Shown: positions 1 to 7,856, numbered from the stretch's first letter. The stretch is DNA of 12,557 nt from an uncultured bacterium (GCA_903911455.1 CAIWDQ010000246.1:1-12557); one strand, 5' to 3'. The notes: generated from the letters alone by a model not told the origin. Program-made: numbers and translations.

Positions 1-2
1 AT

Positions 3-404
3 GAAAAAAATATTGATAATACAAATTCTATTATACCGGCTACATATCATAATACATATAAAGAAATAAATAAGAAAATTATTTTCACTAGTTTTGAAAC
101 TATGGAAGAAGATAAAAGAGTAGGATGCAGTGGTGGTAAAACTAATTTTTCTTTTTCAGTTGAACAGTCTAAAGATTCTTTTCTTATTGAAAAAGAAATG
201 TTGAAAACAATAAATTTTAAGTATTCTTTAGAGAATGGTCTTTATGGAGAAGTTGGAGAAAATCCTTATAAAGGTAAAATAACAGGAAGATTTCAATCAG
301 ATAGCAGTTGGCTTATTGAAATAGATGTATGGTTAAAGATAAAAGATTTGTTAAATAAAGAATTTGATAAGCAAATAAAATTAAAAAGAACTTTTACTCG
401 TTAA
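3..404 (+). CDS. C-terminal part of an unrecognised protein, cut by the window edge
   Basis: The frame that ends at the TAA at 402-404 is open all the way back to position 3, so the ATG at 102 is probably an internal methionine and the gene begins left of the window. About 133 residues are visible. They are lysine-rich and polar, with no signal peptide or membrane segment in the visible part. The centre has a short glycine/cysteine stretch (VGCSGGK), and the C-terminal half alternates hydrophobic and charged residues as in a beta-rich domain. I do not recognise the family. It converges on the minus-strand gene downstream with only 20 bp between the stop codons and no clear terminator hairpin. 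The low-GC codon use matches its neighbours. Coding status is likely from the uninterrupted 134-codon frame; function is unknown. Confidence 0.6.
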   Translation, partial: EKNIDNTNSIIPATYHNTYKEINKKIIFTSFETMEEDKRVGCSGGKTNFSFSVEQSKDSFLIEKEMLKTINFKYSLENGLYGEVGENPYKGKITGRFQSDSSWLIEIDVWLKIKDLLNKEFDKQIKLKRTFTR

Positions 405-424
405 AAAAGATTGTTAAAAAGTTA

Positions 425-1399
425 TTATCTCTTCGGGCTATACAATGTTTTCTTTTCTATCCTTTTAGGAGTAGTAATCTTATCTTTAATATTCTTAGGA
501 TTTCGTGCATCAATATCTTCAATAAAAACCCATTTACCATTATCAAACACAAAAGCATCATAAATATTAGTCTCAGGAACATAAAACTGCTTTTGTCCCT
601 CCAGATTAGGACTTAATGGAACCAAACGATCGCAAACAATCATTTCAGTACGTTTAACTTTAGTTTCATAATGTTGCCCTTTAACAGGATTCTTCAATCG
701 CTCCTTTATATTATATTGTTGCACATCATAACGCAAAGTCATAATAGCCTCCGCTTTGTATTCATATATAATACGTCTGGGCTTTTCCTTTCCTTTCTTA
801 AAGATAGTAGAACCAAAGAAAGGCTTACTATTACCTTTAAAGGTAAGAACATCAATTATCTTTTTGTACGAAACACCATCATTTCCATTCCATCCCAATA
901 GTGTATAGTATTCATTATTATCAGTTGAATTATGTATGATCTTATAATACATGGCGCCATACCAATTCTGATAATCCAGTATCTGAAACTCTGCTGCCTG
1001 TATGTCTTGCGATTTATCAGTAAGAGGATATATCTCATATCTTTTCTTCTTCTTATTATAAACTTGTATAAAACCAAAATAATTATAATTCCCATCATCT
1101 TTAGCCACACACCAGTTAAATATCCTGAACTTCTTATCAGGAGAAATAAGATTTGTAATCGTTTTTAATGAATCAAAAGGATAATCAAAAGCTTTCTTTT
1201 GATTTAAAGCTTCTTCAAGTAATGCAGTAAACTTCTCGTTGGCTTCAAATTTAATATTATCATTAGCTCCTCTTTGCACAATATTAATCAAGACTCTTAA
1301 AGAATCTTCATAATTTGAAAAGATTTCTTTGTTCTGAGCTTTTGATAATGAAACACTCAGGACAAATCCGATAACAATAAATACTATTTTGAATTTCAA
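425..1399 (-). CDS. Secreted or periplasmic protein of unknown function
   Basis: This is a 324-residue protein with a clear N-terminal signal peptide: basic start MKFK, a hydrophobic core at residues 5-17, and a likely cleavage after SKAQ near residue 22. There is no lipobox cysteine, so it is probably periplasmic or surface-released rather than a lipoprotein. The mature part is rich in Tyr, Asn and Lys with no further membrane segment. It contains a central aromatic stretch (YYTLLGWNGND, residues about 165-175) of the kind found in many beta-rich Bacteroidetes exported proteins. The tail from about residue 300 is very basic. I believe close relatives are annotated only as hypothetical Bacteroidetes proteins. 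It is transcribed divergently from the acyl-CoA reductase gene, sharing an 85-bp intergenic region with it. The start is supported by the signal peptide beginning at the first Met. Confidence 0.8.
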   Translation of the reverse strand: MKFKIVFIVIGFVLSVSLSKAQNKEIFSNYEDSLRVLINIVQRGANDNIKFEANEKFTALLEEALNQKKAFDYPFDSLKTITNLISPDKKFRIFNWCVAKDDGNYNYFGFIQVYNKKKKRYEIYPLTDKSQDIQAAEFQILDYQNWYGAMYYKIIHNSTDNNEYYTLLGWNGNDGVSYKKIIDVLTFKGNSKPFFGSTIFKKGKEKPRRIIYEYKAEAIMTLRYDVQQYNIKERLKNPVKGQHYETKVKRTEMIVCDRLVPLSPNLEGQKQFYVPETNIYDAFVFDNGKWVFIEDIDARNPKNIKDKITTPKRIEKKTLYSPKR

Positions 1400-1447
1400 T
1401 GTCAGTTATTTTAATTTATTTATTAATAACGTTACGTTTTTTATGTT

Positions 1448-1455
1448 TATTTTCG
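1448..1455 (+). promoter_or_regulatory. Possible -7 element for the acyl-CoA reductase gene
   Basis: TATTTTCG, followed by C, matches the Bacteroidetes -7 consensus TAnnTTTG except for C in place of the third T. It lies 30 bp before the ATG at 1485. No convincing TTTG -33 box was found at the usual distance, so the call is tentative. Confidence 0.35.
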
Positions 1456-1465
1456 CAAAGTTTTA

Positions 1466-1497
1466 GCAAATGTAAATAAAATTTATGATCAATATCA
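1466..1497 (-). promoter_or_regulatory. Promoter for the minus-strand secreted protein gene
   Basis: On the minus strand, TACATTTG followed by C (1474 down to 1467, with C at 1466) is a full match to TAnnTTTG. A TTTG box lies 21 bp further upstream, near 1496-1499. The predicted transcription start is near 1460, leaving a leader of about 60 nt. The -33 box overlaps the first codons of the divergent acyl-CoA reductase gene, so the two promoters overlap. Confidence 0.55.
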
Positions 1498-2540
1498 AAA
1501 AAAGAATAAAAGCTTTTGAAAATTTATCCGAATATCTTATCAATTCAGTTAGTGATGAGACTAATAAAGATTTTAAATCAGGCAATATATTTTATGATGC
1601 AATAATATTAGCTTCGCAAAATAATTCGTGGTTTACCATAGAAAATATTAAATATGCAATTTTATCATTAGGAAATAGTATAAAATCAGAAAATATCAAT
1701 GAATGGATAAAAAATTATAATAATTTACTTGAAACCAGAAATAAATCTTCAAAAGTTGCAGTTATTATGGCTGGCAATATTCCTTTGGTTGGTTTTCATG
1801 ATTTCTTTTATGTGTTGATGTCGGGCAATCATGTAGTAGTTAAACTTTCGTCGGATGATAAGTTTCTTTTACCAACAATTGCAAATAAACTTATAGAAAT
1901 AGAACCTGAATTTGCAGAATATATTTCTTTTGTTGATAATCTTAAATCAGGTTATGATGCTGTTATAGCCACCGGAAGTAATAATTCTTCAAGATATTTT
2001 GAATTTTATTTTAAAAATGTTCCTCATATAATAAGACAGAATAGAAATAGTATAGCAGTTTTATCCGGTAAAGAAACTTCAGAAGAGCTTGCTGATCTGG
2101 GTAATGATATATTTATGCATTATGGTAAAGGCTGTCGTAATGTTTCTAAAATATTTCTCCCTGATAATTATTTTATTGAAAGATTGATTCATTCGCTTTC
2201 TGGTTTTGCTTATGTATTGAATAATTCAAAATACAATAATAATTATAGTTATTACAAATCTATATATATTATCAATCAGCTTCCTTTTTATGATAATGGT
2301 TTTGTTATTTTTAAAGAAGATGAAGCCTTATCAACACCAGTTTCTGTTATTCATTTTCAGCATTACCATTCTAGTGAAGAGATTAATACTTATATTAATA
2401 CAAATAAAGAGAACATACAATGTGTAGTTTCAAATAAGAAGAATTTACCTAATGCAATTGCTTTTGGTAATACTCAAAATCCGGGTTTAAATGATTACGC
2501 TGACGATGTAGATGTAATGAAATTCTTGTTAAATATCTAA
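1485..2540 (+). CDS. Acyl-CoA reductase, LuxC family
   Basis: This 351-residue protein belongs to the LuxC-type acyl-CoA reductases, an aldehyde-dehydrogenase-like fold that reduces an acyl-CoA or acyl thioester to the aldehyde with NADPH. Visible signatures are AGNIPLVGFHD (residues 96-106), MSGNHVVVKLSSDDK (112-126), the nucleotide-binding-like stretch ATGSNNSSRYFEFYF (162-176), NSIAVLSGKET (188-198) and YGKGCRNVSKIFLP (213-226). The last contains the expected catalytic cysteine, Cys217. The N-terminal 80 residues are helical and poorly conserved. Full-length luciferase LuxC is longer (about 480 residues), but Bacteroidetes stand-alone homologues are about this size. There is no luxE, luxD or luciferase gene nearby, so bioluminescence is not implied and the substrate is unknown. 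The protein lacks a signal peptide and is presumably cytoplasmic. Confidence 0.88.
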   Translation: MINIKKRIKAFENLSEYLINSVSDETNKDFKSGNIFYDAIILASQNNSWFTIENIKYAILSLGNSIKSENINEWIKNYNNLLETRNKSSKVAVIMAGNIPLVGFHDFFYVLMSGNHVVVKLSSDDKFLLPTIANKLIEIEPEFAEYISFVDNLKSGYDAVIATGSNNSSRYFEFYFKNVPHIIRQNRNSIAVLSGKETSEELADLGNDIFMHYGKGCRNVSKIFLPDNYFIERLIHSLSGFAYVLNNSKYNNNYSYYKSIYIINQLPFYDNGFVIFKEDEALSTPVSVIHFQHYHSSEEINTYINTNKENIQCVVSNKKNLPNAIAFGNTQNPGLNDYADDVDVMKFLLNI

Positions 2541-2576
2541 AATGATTTCTTTATTAAGAATTTATTTGTAATTTAT

Positions 2577-2607
2577 TTTGTTATTAAATAAAATTTATCT
2601 AATTTTG
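2577..2607 (+). promoter_or_regulatory. Promoter for rpmE2
   Basis: TTTG at 2577-2580 and TAATTTTG (followed by C) at 2600-2607 are separated by exactly 19 bp, a full match to the Bacteroidetes -33/-7 housekeeping promoter. Transcription should start near 2612, giving a leader of about 40 nt before the L31 start codon. Confidence 0.8.
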
Positions 2608-2651
2608 CACTCCCAAAAATAGTTTGTACAGTAAATAATATATGCTTCAAT

Positions 2652-2918
2652 ATGAAAAAAGACATTCATCCAAAAAATTACAGATTCGTTGTATTTAAAG
2701 ATATATCCAACGATTATATGTTTTTAACAAGATCTACAGTTAATAGTAAAGAGACTATTACCTATACAGATGGAAAAGAATATCCATTAGTAAAACTTGA
2801 AATATCTAACACATCTCATCCATTCTTCACAGGTAAAATTAAACTTGTTGATACAGCAGGTCGTGTTGATAAATTCAAAACAAAATATCAAAAACATTTT
2901 GAAAATAGAACAAAGTAA
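2652..2918 (+). CDS. rpmE2: 50S ribosomal protein L31, type B
   Basis: This 88-residue protein has the type B L31 signatures: MKKDIHP at the N-terminus, YRFVVFKD (10-17), DGKEYPLVKLEISNTSHPFF (about 40-59), TGKIKLVDTAGRV (60-72) and a basic KFKTKYQKHF tail. It sits at the base of the central protuberance of the large subunit, bridging to the small subunit. It has no cysteine at all, so it is the zinc-independent form. In bacteria with both forms, the cysteine-free one replaces the zinc-binding one under zinc limitation; in Bacteroidetes the type B form is usually the only L31, so zinc control should not be assumed. It is a single-gene transcription unit with a consensus promoter upstream and a hairpin terminator just downstream. 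Confidence 0.96.
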   Translation: MKKDIHPKNYRFVVFKDISNDYMFLTRSTVNSKETITYTDGKEYPLVKLEISNTSHPFFTGKIKLVDTAGRVDKFKTKYQKHFENRTK

Positions 2919-2943
2919 TTGTTTCATTTTCTTTTTTACAAAT

Positions 2944-2971
2944 AAAGCTCTTTATTAAAAGGGCTTTTTTT
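2944..2971 (+). terminator. Intrinsic terminator of rpmE2
   Basis: AAAGCTC (2944-2950) pairs with GGGCTTT (2961-2967), including one G-U pair, across a 10-nt loop. A run of T follows (2965-2971). It lies 25 bp after the rpmE2 stop codon. Confidence 0.75.
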
Positions 2972-3031
2972 GTTTACATCCAGTTGTTAATAAGTTTTTA
3001 GTTTTTATTAAAAATCAATGTTTATATTTAG

Positions 3032-3039
3032 TAATTTTG
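3032..3039 (+). promoter_or_regulatory. -7 promoter element for the GlmU-like gene
   Basis: TAATTTTG is a full match to the Bacteroidetes -7 box. Its end lies 44 bp before the ATG at 3084, the same spacing as for rpmE2. No clear TTTG lies about 19 bp upstream, so the -33 part is weak. Confidence 0.5.
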
Positions 3040-3083
3040 AAACTTATTATAATAGTATTTAGAAATAGTTAAAACCAATCTAT

Positions 3084-4271
3084 ATGAATTACATTTTATT
3101 TGACGAATCAACACGTATTAACTTACTTCCGTTTACATTTACCAGACCTGTAGCTGATATCAGGATAGGAATATTAACTATAAGAGAGAAGTGGGAGAAA
3201 TATCTTGGATGCAAAACTTCAACACTTACAGAATCATATTTGGGAGAAAAGTTTCCGATGGTACGTGAAAGTGAAAATATATTAATAAATGCTTCAGTAC
3301 TTCCTAATCCTGTTTTAGCCGAAGAAATAAAAGCATTAAAACCTAATCAGGCGTTAAGTTCGGGAGATTATATCATTGCTTTAAATCTTAAAGATGTTGA
3401 TATTGATAATTTAGGTGATGATGTATCTGGTGTAATTGATGAGTTGGAAAGTGAATCAGAAGTTACAAAGCTTAATAATGTTTGGGAGATATTTTCGTTT
3501 AATGATGAGGAAATTAGAAAGGATTTTGCTTTAATAACTAAAGGAAGAACATCTGCAAAACTTAGTGATACTAACAGTGTAACCGGTATTGAAAATATAT
3601 TTGTTGAAGAAGGGGCAAAAGTAGAGTTCTCAATAATCAATGCTAAGCTAGGTCCTGTTTATATAGGTAAAGATGCTGAGATTATGGAAGGTTCTATGGT
3701 TCGTGGTCCTTTAGCTTTAGGTGAAGGTGCTATCATTAAGATGGGAACAAAGGTTTATGGAGCAACTACAATTGGTCCTTTTTCAAAAGTTGGTGGTGAG
3801 ATAAACAATGTTGTTATTTTTGGGTATTCTAATAAAGCTCATGATGGATTCCTTGGTAATTCTGTAATTGGTGAATGGTGTAATCTTGGAGCTGATACTA
3901 ACACTTCTAATCTGAAAAACACTTATGAAGAAGCTAAATTGTGGAGCTATGCTGACGAAACATTCGTTAACACTGGTCTTCAGTTTTGTGGTTTGATTAT
4001 GGGTGATCATTCTAAATGTGGAATTAATACTATGTTTAATACTGCAACAGTTGTAGGTGTTAATGCTAATGTATTTGGTTCTGGTTTCCAGCGTAATTTC
4101 ATTCCTTCTTTTACTTGGGGTGGTGTAAGTGGTTTTGGTACTTATGATATTAAACGTGCCGTTACTGTTGCCAAAAGAGTTTATGAAAGAAGAGAACTTG
4201 AATTTAATGAAATTGATCAAAAAATATTGACTCATATCTTTAACTTAACTCATAAAAATAGACAATTATAA
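3084..4271 (+). CDS. GlmU-like sugar-1-phosphate nucleotidyltransferase / N-acetyltransferase (Bacteroidetes type)
   Basis: This 395-residue protein matches the alternative GlmU family of Bacteroidetes. The N-terminal region (1-150) begins MNYILFDEST and carries FTRPVADIRIGILTIREKWE (residues 18-37). This replaces the canonical GlmU uridylyltransferase loop LAAGxGTRM, which is absent. The C-terminal region (about 165-350) is a left-handed beta helix of hexapeptide repeats, visible as VYIGKDAEI, ALGEGAIIKMGTKV and ATTIGPFSKV. It is followed by the acetyltransferase-like segment NKAHDGFLGNSVIGEWCNLG (250-269) and NTSNLKN. The inferred role is making UDP-GlcNAc from glucosamine-1-phosphate for peptidoglycan and LPS in the cytoplasm. 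It lies between rpmE2 and lon and has its own -7 element. The family assignment is confident; the exact substrate is inferred. Confidence 0.88.
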   Translation: MNYILFDESTRINLLPFTFTRPVADIRIGILTIREKWEKYLGCKTSTLTESYLGEKFPMVRESENILINASVLPNPVLAEEIKALKPNQALSSGDYIIALNLKDVDIDNLGDDVSGVIDELESESEVTKLNNVWEIFSFNDEEIRKDFALITKGRTSAKLSDTNSVTGIENIFVEEGAKVEFSIINAKLGPVYIGKDAEIMEGSMVRGPLALGEGAIIKMGTKVYGATTIGPFSKVGGEINNVVIFGYSNKAHDGFLGNSVIGEWCNLGADTNTSNLKNTYEEAKLWSYADETFVNTGLQFCGLIMGDHSKCGINTMFNTATVVGVNANVFGSGFQRNFIPSFTWGGVSGFGTYDIKRAVTVAKRVYERRELEFNEIDQKILTHIFNLTHKNRQL

Positions 4272-4284
4272 TAACGAATTGTAT

Positions 4285-4314
4285 GTTTTGATTCTATTTG
4301 TCAAAACTTTTAAT
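4285..4314 (+). terminator. Probable terminator after the GlmU-like gene
   Basis: GTTTTGA (4285-4291) and TCAAAAC (4301-4307) form a perfect 7-bp stem with a 9-nt loop, followed by TTTTAATTTTATT. The stem is AT-rich and therefore weak. Confidence 0.5.
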
Positions 4315-4365
4315 TTTATTCGTTGTTTGTTTACTTTATTGATTAATTTTATCCCTTAATAATAT

Positions 4366-6777
4366 ATGTCTAAAAATGATTTGTTAGTACTCTCAGATCT
4401 AATTGATGAGAATGCTGAATATATTCCTTTATTATCTTCAGAAGACGAAGAAATAATGAATGCAGAAGATATTCCTGAAATATTACCTATTTTACCTTTA
4501 AAGAATAATGTTTTATTTCCAGGAGTTGTGATCCCTATTACTGTTGGGCGCGATAAATCAATTAAACTTATTAAAGAAGCTTACAAAGCTGATAAACTTA
4601 TTGGTGTAGTAGCTCAGAAAGATAAAGAACAGGAAGATCCAACTTATGATGATTTACATAAGGTAGGTACTCTTGCTTATATAATCAAGACTCTTCAGAT
4701 GCCTGATGGTAGTACGACTATCATTATACAAGGTAAAAAACGTTTTGAATTAGTTGAACTCATTCAAACAGATCCTTATTTCAAGGCTAAAGTTAAACCA
4801 TTCGGTGTACAAGATAAATTAAAGAAAGATAAGAATTTCAATGCACTTATTTCTTCTCTAAAAGATCTTTCTATACAGATCATTAAGATGTCACCTCAAT
4901 TACCTTCTGATGCAGCTTTTGCTATTCAAAATATTGAAAGTCCTCATTTTCTCGTTAACTTTATTTCATCTAATTTAAATATAGATGTTCTTGAGAAACA
5001 AAAGCTATTAGAGGTTTCTGATCTTACTCAAAGAGCTAATCAGGTACTGGGTGCTCTTACTAATGAGTATCAATTGTTAGAACTTAAAAATCAAATACAG
5101 AATAAAGTTAAAGTTGACATTGATAAGCAACAAAGAGATTATTTCCTTAGTCAACAATTAAAGACTATACAGGAAGAATTGGGTGGTACTCCCGGTGAAC
5201 AGGAGATTAATGAACTTAAAGAGAAGGCTATAAAAAAGAAATGGTCTGCTGAAGTGAAAGCTGTCTTTGATAAAGAGTTAAAAAAGCTTTTCCGTATTAA
5301 TCCAGCGTCTCCTGATTATTCAATGCAGTTGAATTTCTTAAGTGTATTGATTGATGTTCCTTGGAATGAGTATACTTCTGATAATTTTGATCTTAAAAGA
5401 GCTCAGAAAATATTGGATGAAGATCATACAGGTCTTGATAAAGTTAAAGAACGTATTATTGAACATCTTGCAGTGCTTAAACTTAAAGGAGATATGAAAG
5501 CTCCTATACTTTGTTTGGTTGGTGCACCTGGAGTGGGCAAGACTTCTTTAGGTAAGTCAATTGCCAGAGCTTTAGGCAGAAAGTATGTGCGTATGTCGTT
5601 AGGTGGATTGAGGGATGAAGCTGAGATAAGAGGACATCGTAAGACTTATATAGGTGCAATGCCTGGTCGTATTATCCAAAGTTTGCGTAAAGTTAAATCA
5701 GCAAACCCTGTTTTTGTTCTTGATGAGATTGATAAAATCATTGGAATGAATATTAATGGTGATCCTGCTGCTGCTTTACTTGAAGTATTGGATCCTGAAC
5801 AGAATATTGCCTTCTACGACAACTTTCTGGAAGAGAGTTTTGATCTTTCAAAGGTTTTATTTATCGCTACAGCTAATACATTATCAACTATTCATCCTGC
5901 TTTGCGCGATAGAATGGAAGTAATAGATGTTGATGGATATATTATTCAGGAGAAATTGCTTATCGCTAAAAATCATTTAGTTCCTAAGCAATTAAAAGAT
6001 CATGGCATTAAGAAACAAATCCTTAAATTTACGGATGCAAGTCTTACTAAAATTATAGAAGAGTATACTCGCGAATCAGGAGTGAGGCAATTAGAGAAGA
6101 ATATTGCTAAAGTTATCCGCAACAGAGCTAAATATATTGCAAGTAAGGAAGATTTTAACAAAACAATTTCATTAAATGATGTTGAAAGAATTTTAGGAGT
6201 TCCTCAATTTCATCATGATAATCTATTACATAAAGATATGGTTGGTGTAGCTACCGGTTTGGCATGGACAGCTGCCGGTGGGGAGATTTTATTTGTTGAA
6301 GCAAGTTTAAGTGCAGGCAAAGGTAACCTTACATTAACGGGTAATCTTGGGGATGTTATGAAAGAATCAGCAACTATTGCTTATGAATATTTAAAATCGC
6401 ATGCTGAGAATCTAAACATTGCTTCTGATGTTTTTGAAAAGACTAATGTACACATACATGTGCCTGAAGGTGCGACTCCTAAGGATGGTCCTTCTGCTGG
6501 TATCACTATGTTTACGGTATTAGCTTCTGCTTTTACAAAGAGGAAGATCAAATCTACTGTTGCAATGACAGGTGAGATTACTTTAAGAGGTAAAGTATTG
6601 CCTGTGGGTGGTATACGTGAGAAAATATTAGCTGCAAAGCGCTCAAAAATTACTGATATTATTCTATCAACAGAGAACAGAAGAAATATTGAAGATATTA
6701 AAAAGGATTATATTGAAGGTTTAAACTTTCATTACGTTGACGAAATGATTACAGTTACTGATATTGCATTGATATAA
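4366..6777 (+). CDS. lon: ATP-dependent protease La (Lon)
   Basis: This is a full-length LonA protease of 803 residues, the cytoplasmic AAA+ serine-lysine protease that unfolds and degrades damaged and selected regulatory proteins. The Lon N-terminal substrate-binding domain begins near residue 39 (EILPILPLKNNVLFPG) and runs to about 240, followed by a helical/coiled linker (DKQQRDYFLSQQLKTIQEEL, 253-272). The AAA+ module (about 345-590) has Walker A GAPGVGKT (386-393) and Walker B VFVLDEID (449-456). The C-terminal protease domain (about 605-803) has catalytic Ser710 in PKDGPSAG and Lys753 in GGIREK. Their 43-residue spacing equals that of E. coli Ser679/Lys722. All key residues are intact, so the enzyme should be active. 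The acidic 38-residue N-terminal extension is common in Bacteroidetes Lon. No strong promoter or heat-shock element was recognised in the 94-bp upstream gap. Confidence 0.98.
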   Translation: MSKNDLLVLSDLIDENAEYIPLLSSEDEEIMNAEDIPEILPILPLKNNVLFPGVVIPITVGRDKSIKLIKEAYKADKLIGVVAQKDKEQEDPTYDDLHKVGTLAYIIKTLQMPDGSTTIIIQGKKRFELVELIQTDPYFKAKVKPFGVQDKLKKDKNFNALISSLKDLSIQIIKMSPQLPSDAAFAIQNIESPHFLVNFISSNLNIDVLEKQKLLEVSDLTQRANQVLGALTNEYQLLELKNQIQNKVKVDIDKQQRDYFLSQQLKTIQEELGGTPGEQEINELKEKAIKKKWSAEVKAVFDKELKKLFRINPASPDYSMQLNFLSVLIDVPWNEYTSDNFDLKRAQKILDEDHTGLDKVKERIIEHLAVLKLKGDMKAPILCLVGAPGVGKTSLGKSIARALGRKYVRMSLGGLRDEAEIRGHRKTYIGAMPGRIIQSLRKVKSANPVFVLDEIDKIIGMNINGDPAAALLEVLDPEQNIAFYDNFLEESFDLSKVLFIATANTLSTIHPALRDRMEVIDVDGYIIQEKLLIAKNHLVPKQLKDHGIKKQILKFTDASLTKIIEEYTRESGVRQLEKNIAKVIRNRAKYIASKEDFNKTISLNDVERILGVPQFHHDNLLHKDMVGVATGLAWTAAGGEILFVEASLSAGKGNLTLTGNLGDVMKESATIAYEYLKSHAENLNIASDVFEKTNVHIHVPEGATPKDGPSAGITMFTVLASAFTKRKIKSTVAMTGEITLRGKVLPVGGIREKILAAKRSKITDIILSTENRRNIEDIKKDYIEGLNFHYVDEMITVTDIALI

Positions 6778-6813
6778 GTTATTTTCAAAAGATAGTACTC
6801 ATTTTAATATTAC

Positions 6814-6902
6814 TACAACGTCATTGCGAGGGCAAAGCCCGAAGCAATCTATTTAATAAATCAATAATGAGATTGCTTCACTACGTTCGCAATGACGTTG
6901 TA
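6814..6902. repeat. Interspersed palindromic repeat, copy 1
   Basis: This is an imperfect palindrome. The outer arms at 6814-6829 and 6887-6902 are 16-bp perfect complements containing CGTCATTGCGA. Inner arms are GAAGCAATCT (6841-6850) and AGATTGCTTC (6870-6879). A small extra hairpin, GGGC-AAA-GCCC (6830-6840), sits on the left side only, so the element folds as a branched cruciform. It lies in the lon 3' region. Copy 2 at 7778-7856 has the same layout and orientation. It is far more GC-rich than its surroundings and resembles REP/MITE-like elements known from many genomes. Confidence 0.9.
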
Positions 6903-6954
6903 AAATATTAAAGAGCTGAAAAAACTTTTATTTTTCATTCAAACAATTTAAAAC

Positions 6955-6992
6955 AAGAGAGGCCTTACAAACTAAATTGTAAGGCCTCTCTT
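6955..6992. terminator. Strong bidirectional terminator between lon and the DUF6580-type gene
   Basis: A perfect 16-bp stem (6955-6970 with 6977-6992; core GAGAGGCC / GGCCTCTC) has a 6-nt loop, ACTAAA. T-rich sequence follows on the + strand (ATTTTATTATT) and A-rich sequence precedes it, giving a U tract for minus-strand transcripts too. It serves the convergent pair lon (+) and the membrane protein gene at 7011-7541 (-). Confidence 0.92.
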
Positions 6993-7010
6993 ATTTTATT
7001 ATTAGTAGAC

Positions 7011-7541
7011 TTATATTTTTGCTAAAGTAGGATATTTGCTTGTAACAATATTAAATACTCCAAAGAAAACGGATGTATATATTAATGTTCCAATTGCTTC
7101 ATATCCAAAGAATGGTATCGCTTCTGTATAACAAAGCATGAAACCCTGAATATTCATTGGGTAATTTGCAATACCTACTCCACTAATCCATACTGCAAAG
7201 TTTGAGAGTATAAAAAATACTACAGATGAGGCTAATGAAGCTCCAAATACTGTAGCAACACTTACTTTTCTTCTTAAATAGATTCCTATTAATACACTTG
7301 CAATTATACTAATATATATCATGTATATCTGACTGTAAAAACCAATAAAAGCATCACTTATAAACATTGCTACCAGTGGAATAAGGAATGCAAGTGATTT
7401 TTTATTTATATATGCACCGCCAAACAATGCTAGAGCAAACACAGGCGTAATGTTTGGGATATGAATTACAATGCGCGAAAAAGCAGCTATAACTATCATA
7501 GCTACAACGAATAGGAAACGTGGTGTTATTATTTTATTCAT
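7011..7541 (-). CDS. Integral membrane protein, DUF6580-type putative transporter
   Basis: This 176-residue, very hydrophobic protein has about five to six membrane segments: roughly residues 8-25, 31-45, 50-68, 72-89, 96-118 and 148-166. Motifs match what I recall of the DUF6580 putative transport family: HIPNITPVFALALFGGAYI (27-45), PLVAMFISDAFIGFY (55-69), SNFAVWISG (113-121), and YP followed by GFMLCYTEAIPFF (133-145). The fold is reminiscent of ECF-transporter substrate-binding components, but the substrate is unknown. In some Bacteroidetes relatives lie near cobalamin genes; here no B12 riboswitch or B12 gene is seen. It is a single minus-strand gene, with a shared terminator on its 3' side. 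Copies of the same palindromic repeat lie about 110 bp past its stop codon and about 235 bp upstream of its start. Confidence 0.85.
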   Translation of the reverse strand: MNKIITPRFLFVVAMIVIAAFSRIVIHIPNITPVFALALFGGAYINKKSLAFLIPLVAMFISDAFIGFYSQIYMIYISIIASVLIGIYLRRKVSVATVFGASLASSVVFFILSNFAVWISGVGIANYPMNIQGFMLCYTEAIPFFGYEAIGTLIYTSVFFGVFNIVTSKYPTLAKI

Positions 7542-7569
7542 ATTATTTAAATAGATTTTAAAAACTCAA

Positions 7570-7577
7570 CAAAAGTA
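7570..7577 (-). promoter_or_regulatory. Possible -7 element for the DUF6580-type gene
   Basis: On the minus strand TACTTTTG (7577 to 7570) matches TAnnTTTG. It lies 28 bp before the start codon at 7541. No -33 TTTG is at the right distance. A perfect 13-bp palindrome, CAACAA-T-TTGTTG (7621-7633), lies about 45 bp upstream and could be an operator, though this is not supported by other copies. Confidence 0.4.
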
Positions 7578-7777
7578 TAAATAACATTTGATTTTACACT
7601 AGCTTTTCTTAAAAATCTTTCAACAATTTGTTGTTAATCTTCTATTGCCTGTAATTATTACCTTGTTATGTTTTTTATTAATGTTAAGAACGTGATGATA
7701 TAAACCTTGTTTTTGATAAAATGTTTATCAATTTTTGAATGATTTTATTCTTTTGAGTAAATTAACTTTTAATACGT

Positions 7778-7856
7778 CGTCATTGCGAGGGCGAAGCCCG
7801 AAGCAATCTCATGTTAATACTCATAATGAGATTGCTTCACTTCGTTCGCAATGACG
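7778..7856. repeat. Interspersed palindromic repeat, copy 2
   Basis: Same layout as copy 1. The outer arms CGTCATTGCGA (7778-7788) and TCGCAATGACG (7846-7856) are perfect complements. Then come the hairpin GGGC-GAA-GCCC (7789-7799) and the inner arms GAAGCAATCTCAT (7800-7812) and ATGAGATTGCTTC (7826-7838). The loop hairpin GAA instead of AAA and several inner-loop changes separate it from copy 1. It lies about 50 bp past the stop codon of the OmpA-family gene, so both copies sit in 3' regions. Confidence 0.9.

Noticed and set aside
671..1168. ORFs at 671-901 (+), 856-1110 (-) and 932-1168 (+) as genes
   Set aside because: They overlap the 324-residue signal-peptide protein on the opposite strand or in another frame, and show no recognisable protein features.
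1402..1436. LytTR-like sites TCAGTTATT and AACGTTACG before the acyl-CoA reductase gene
   Set aside because: They are 26 bp apart, out of the required 21-22 bp register, and each has a mismatch to the consensus.
3368..4235. Antisense ORFs at 3368-3640 and 3783-4235
   Set aside because: They lie wholly inside the conserved GlmU-like gene; their Ser/Thr/Asn-rich translations are typical of antisense shadows.
6814..7856. Composite transposon or insertion sequence
   Set aside because: The paired repeats enclose a membrane-protein gene and no transposase, and no target-site duplication was evident.
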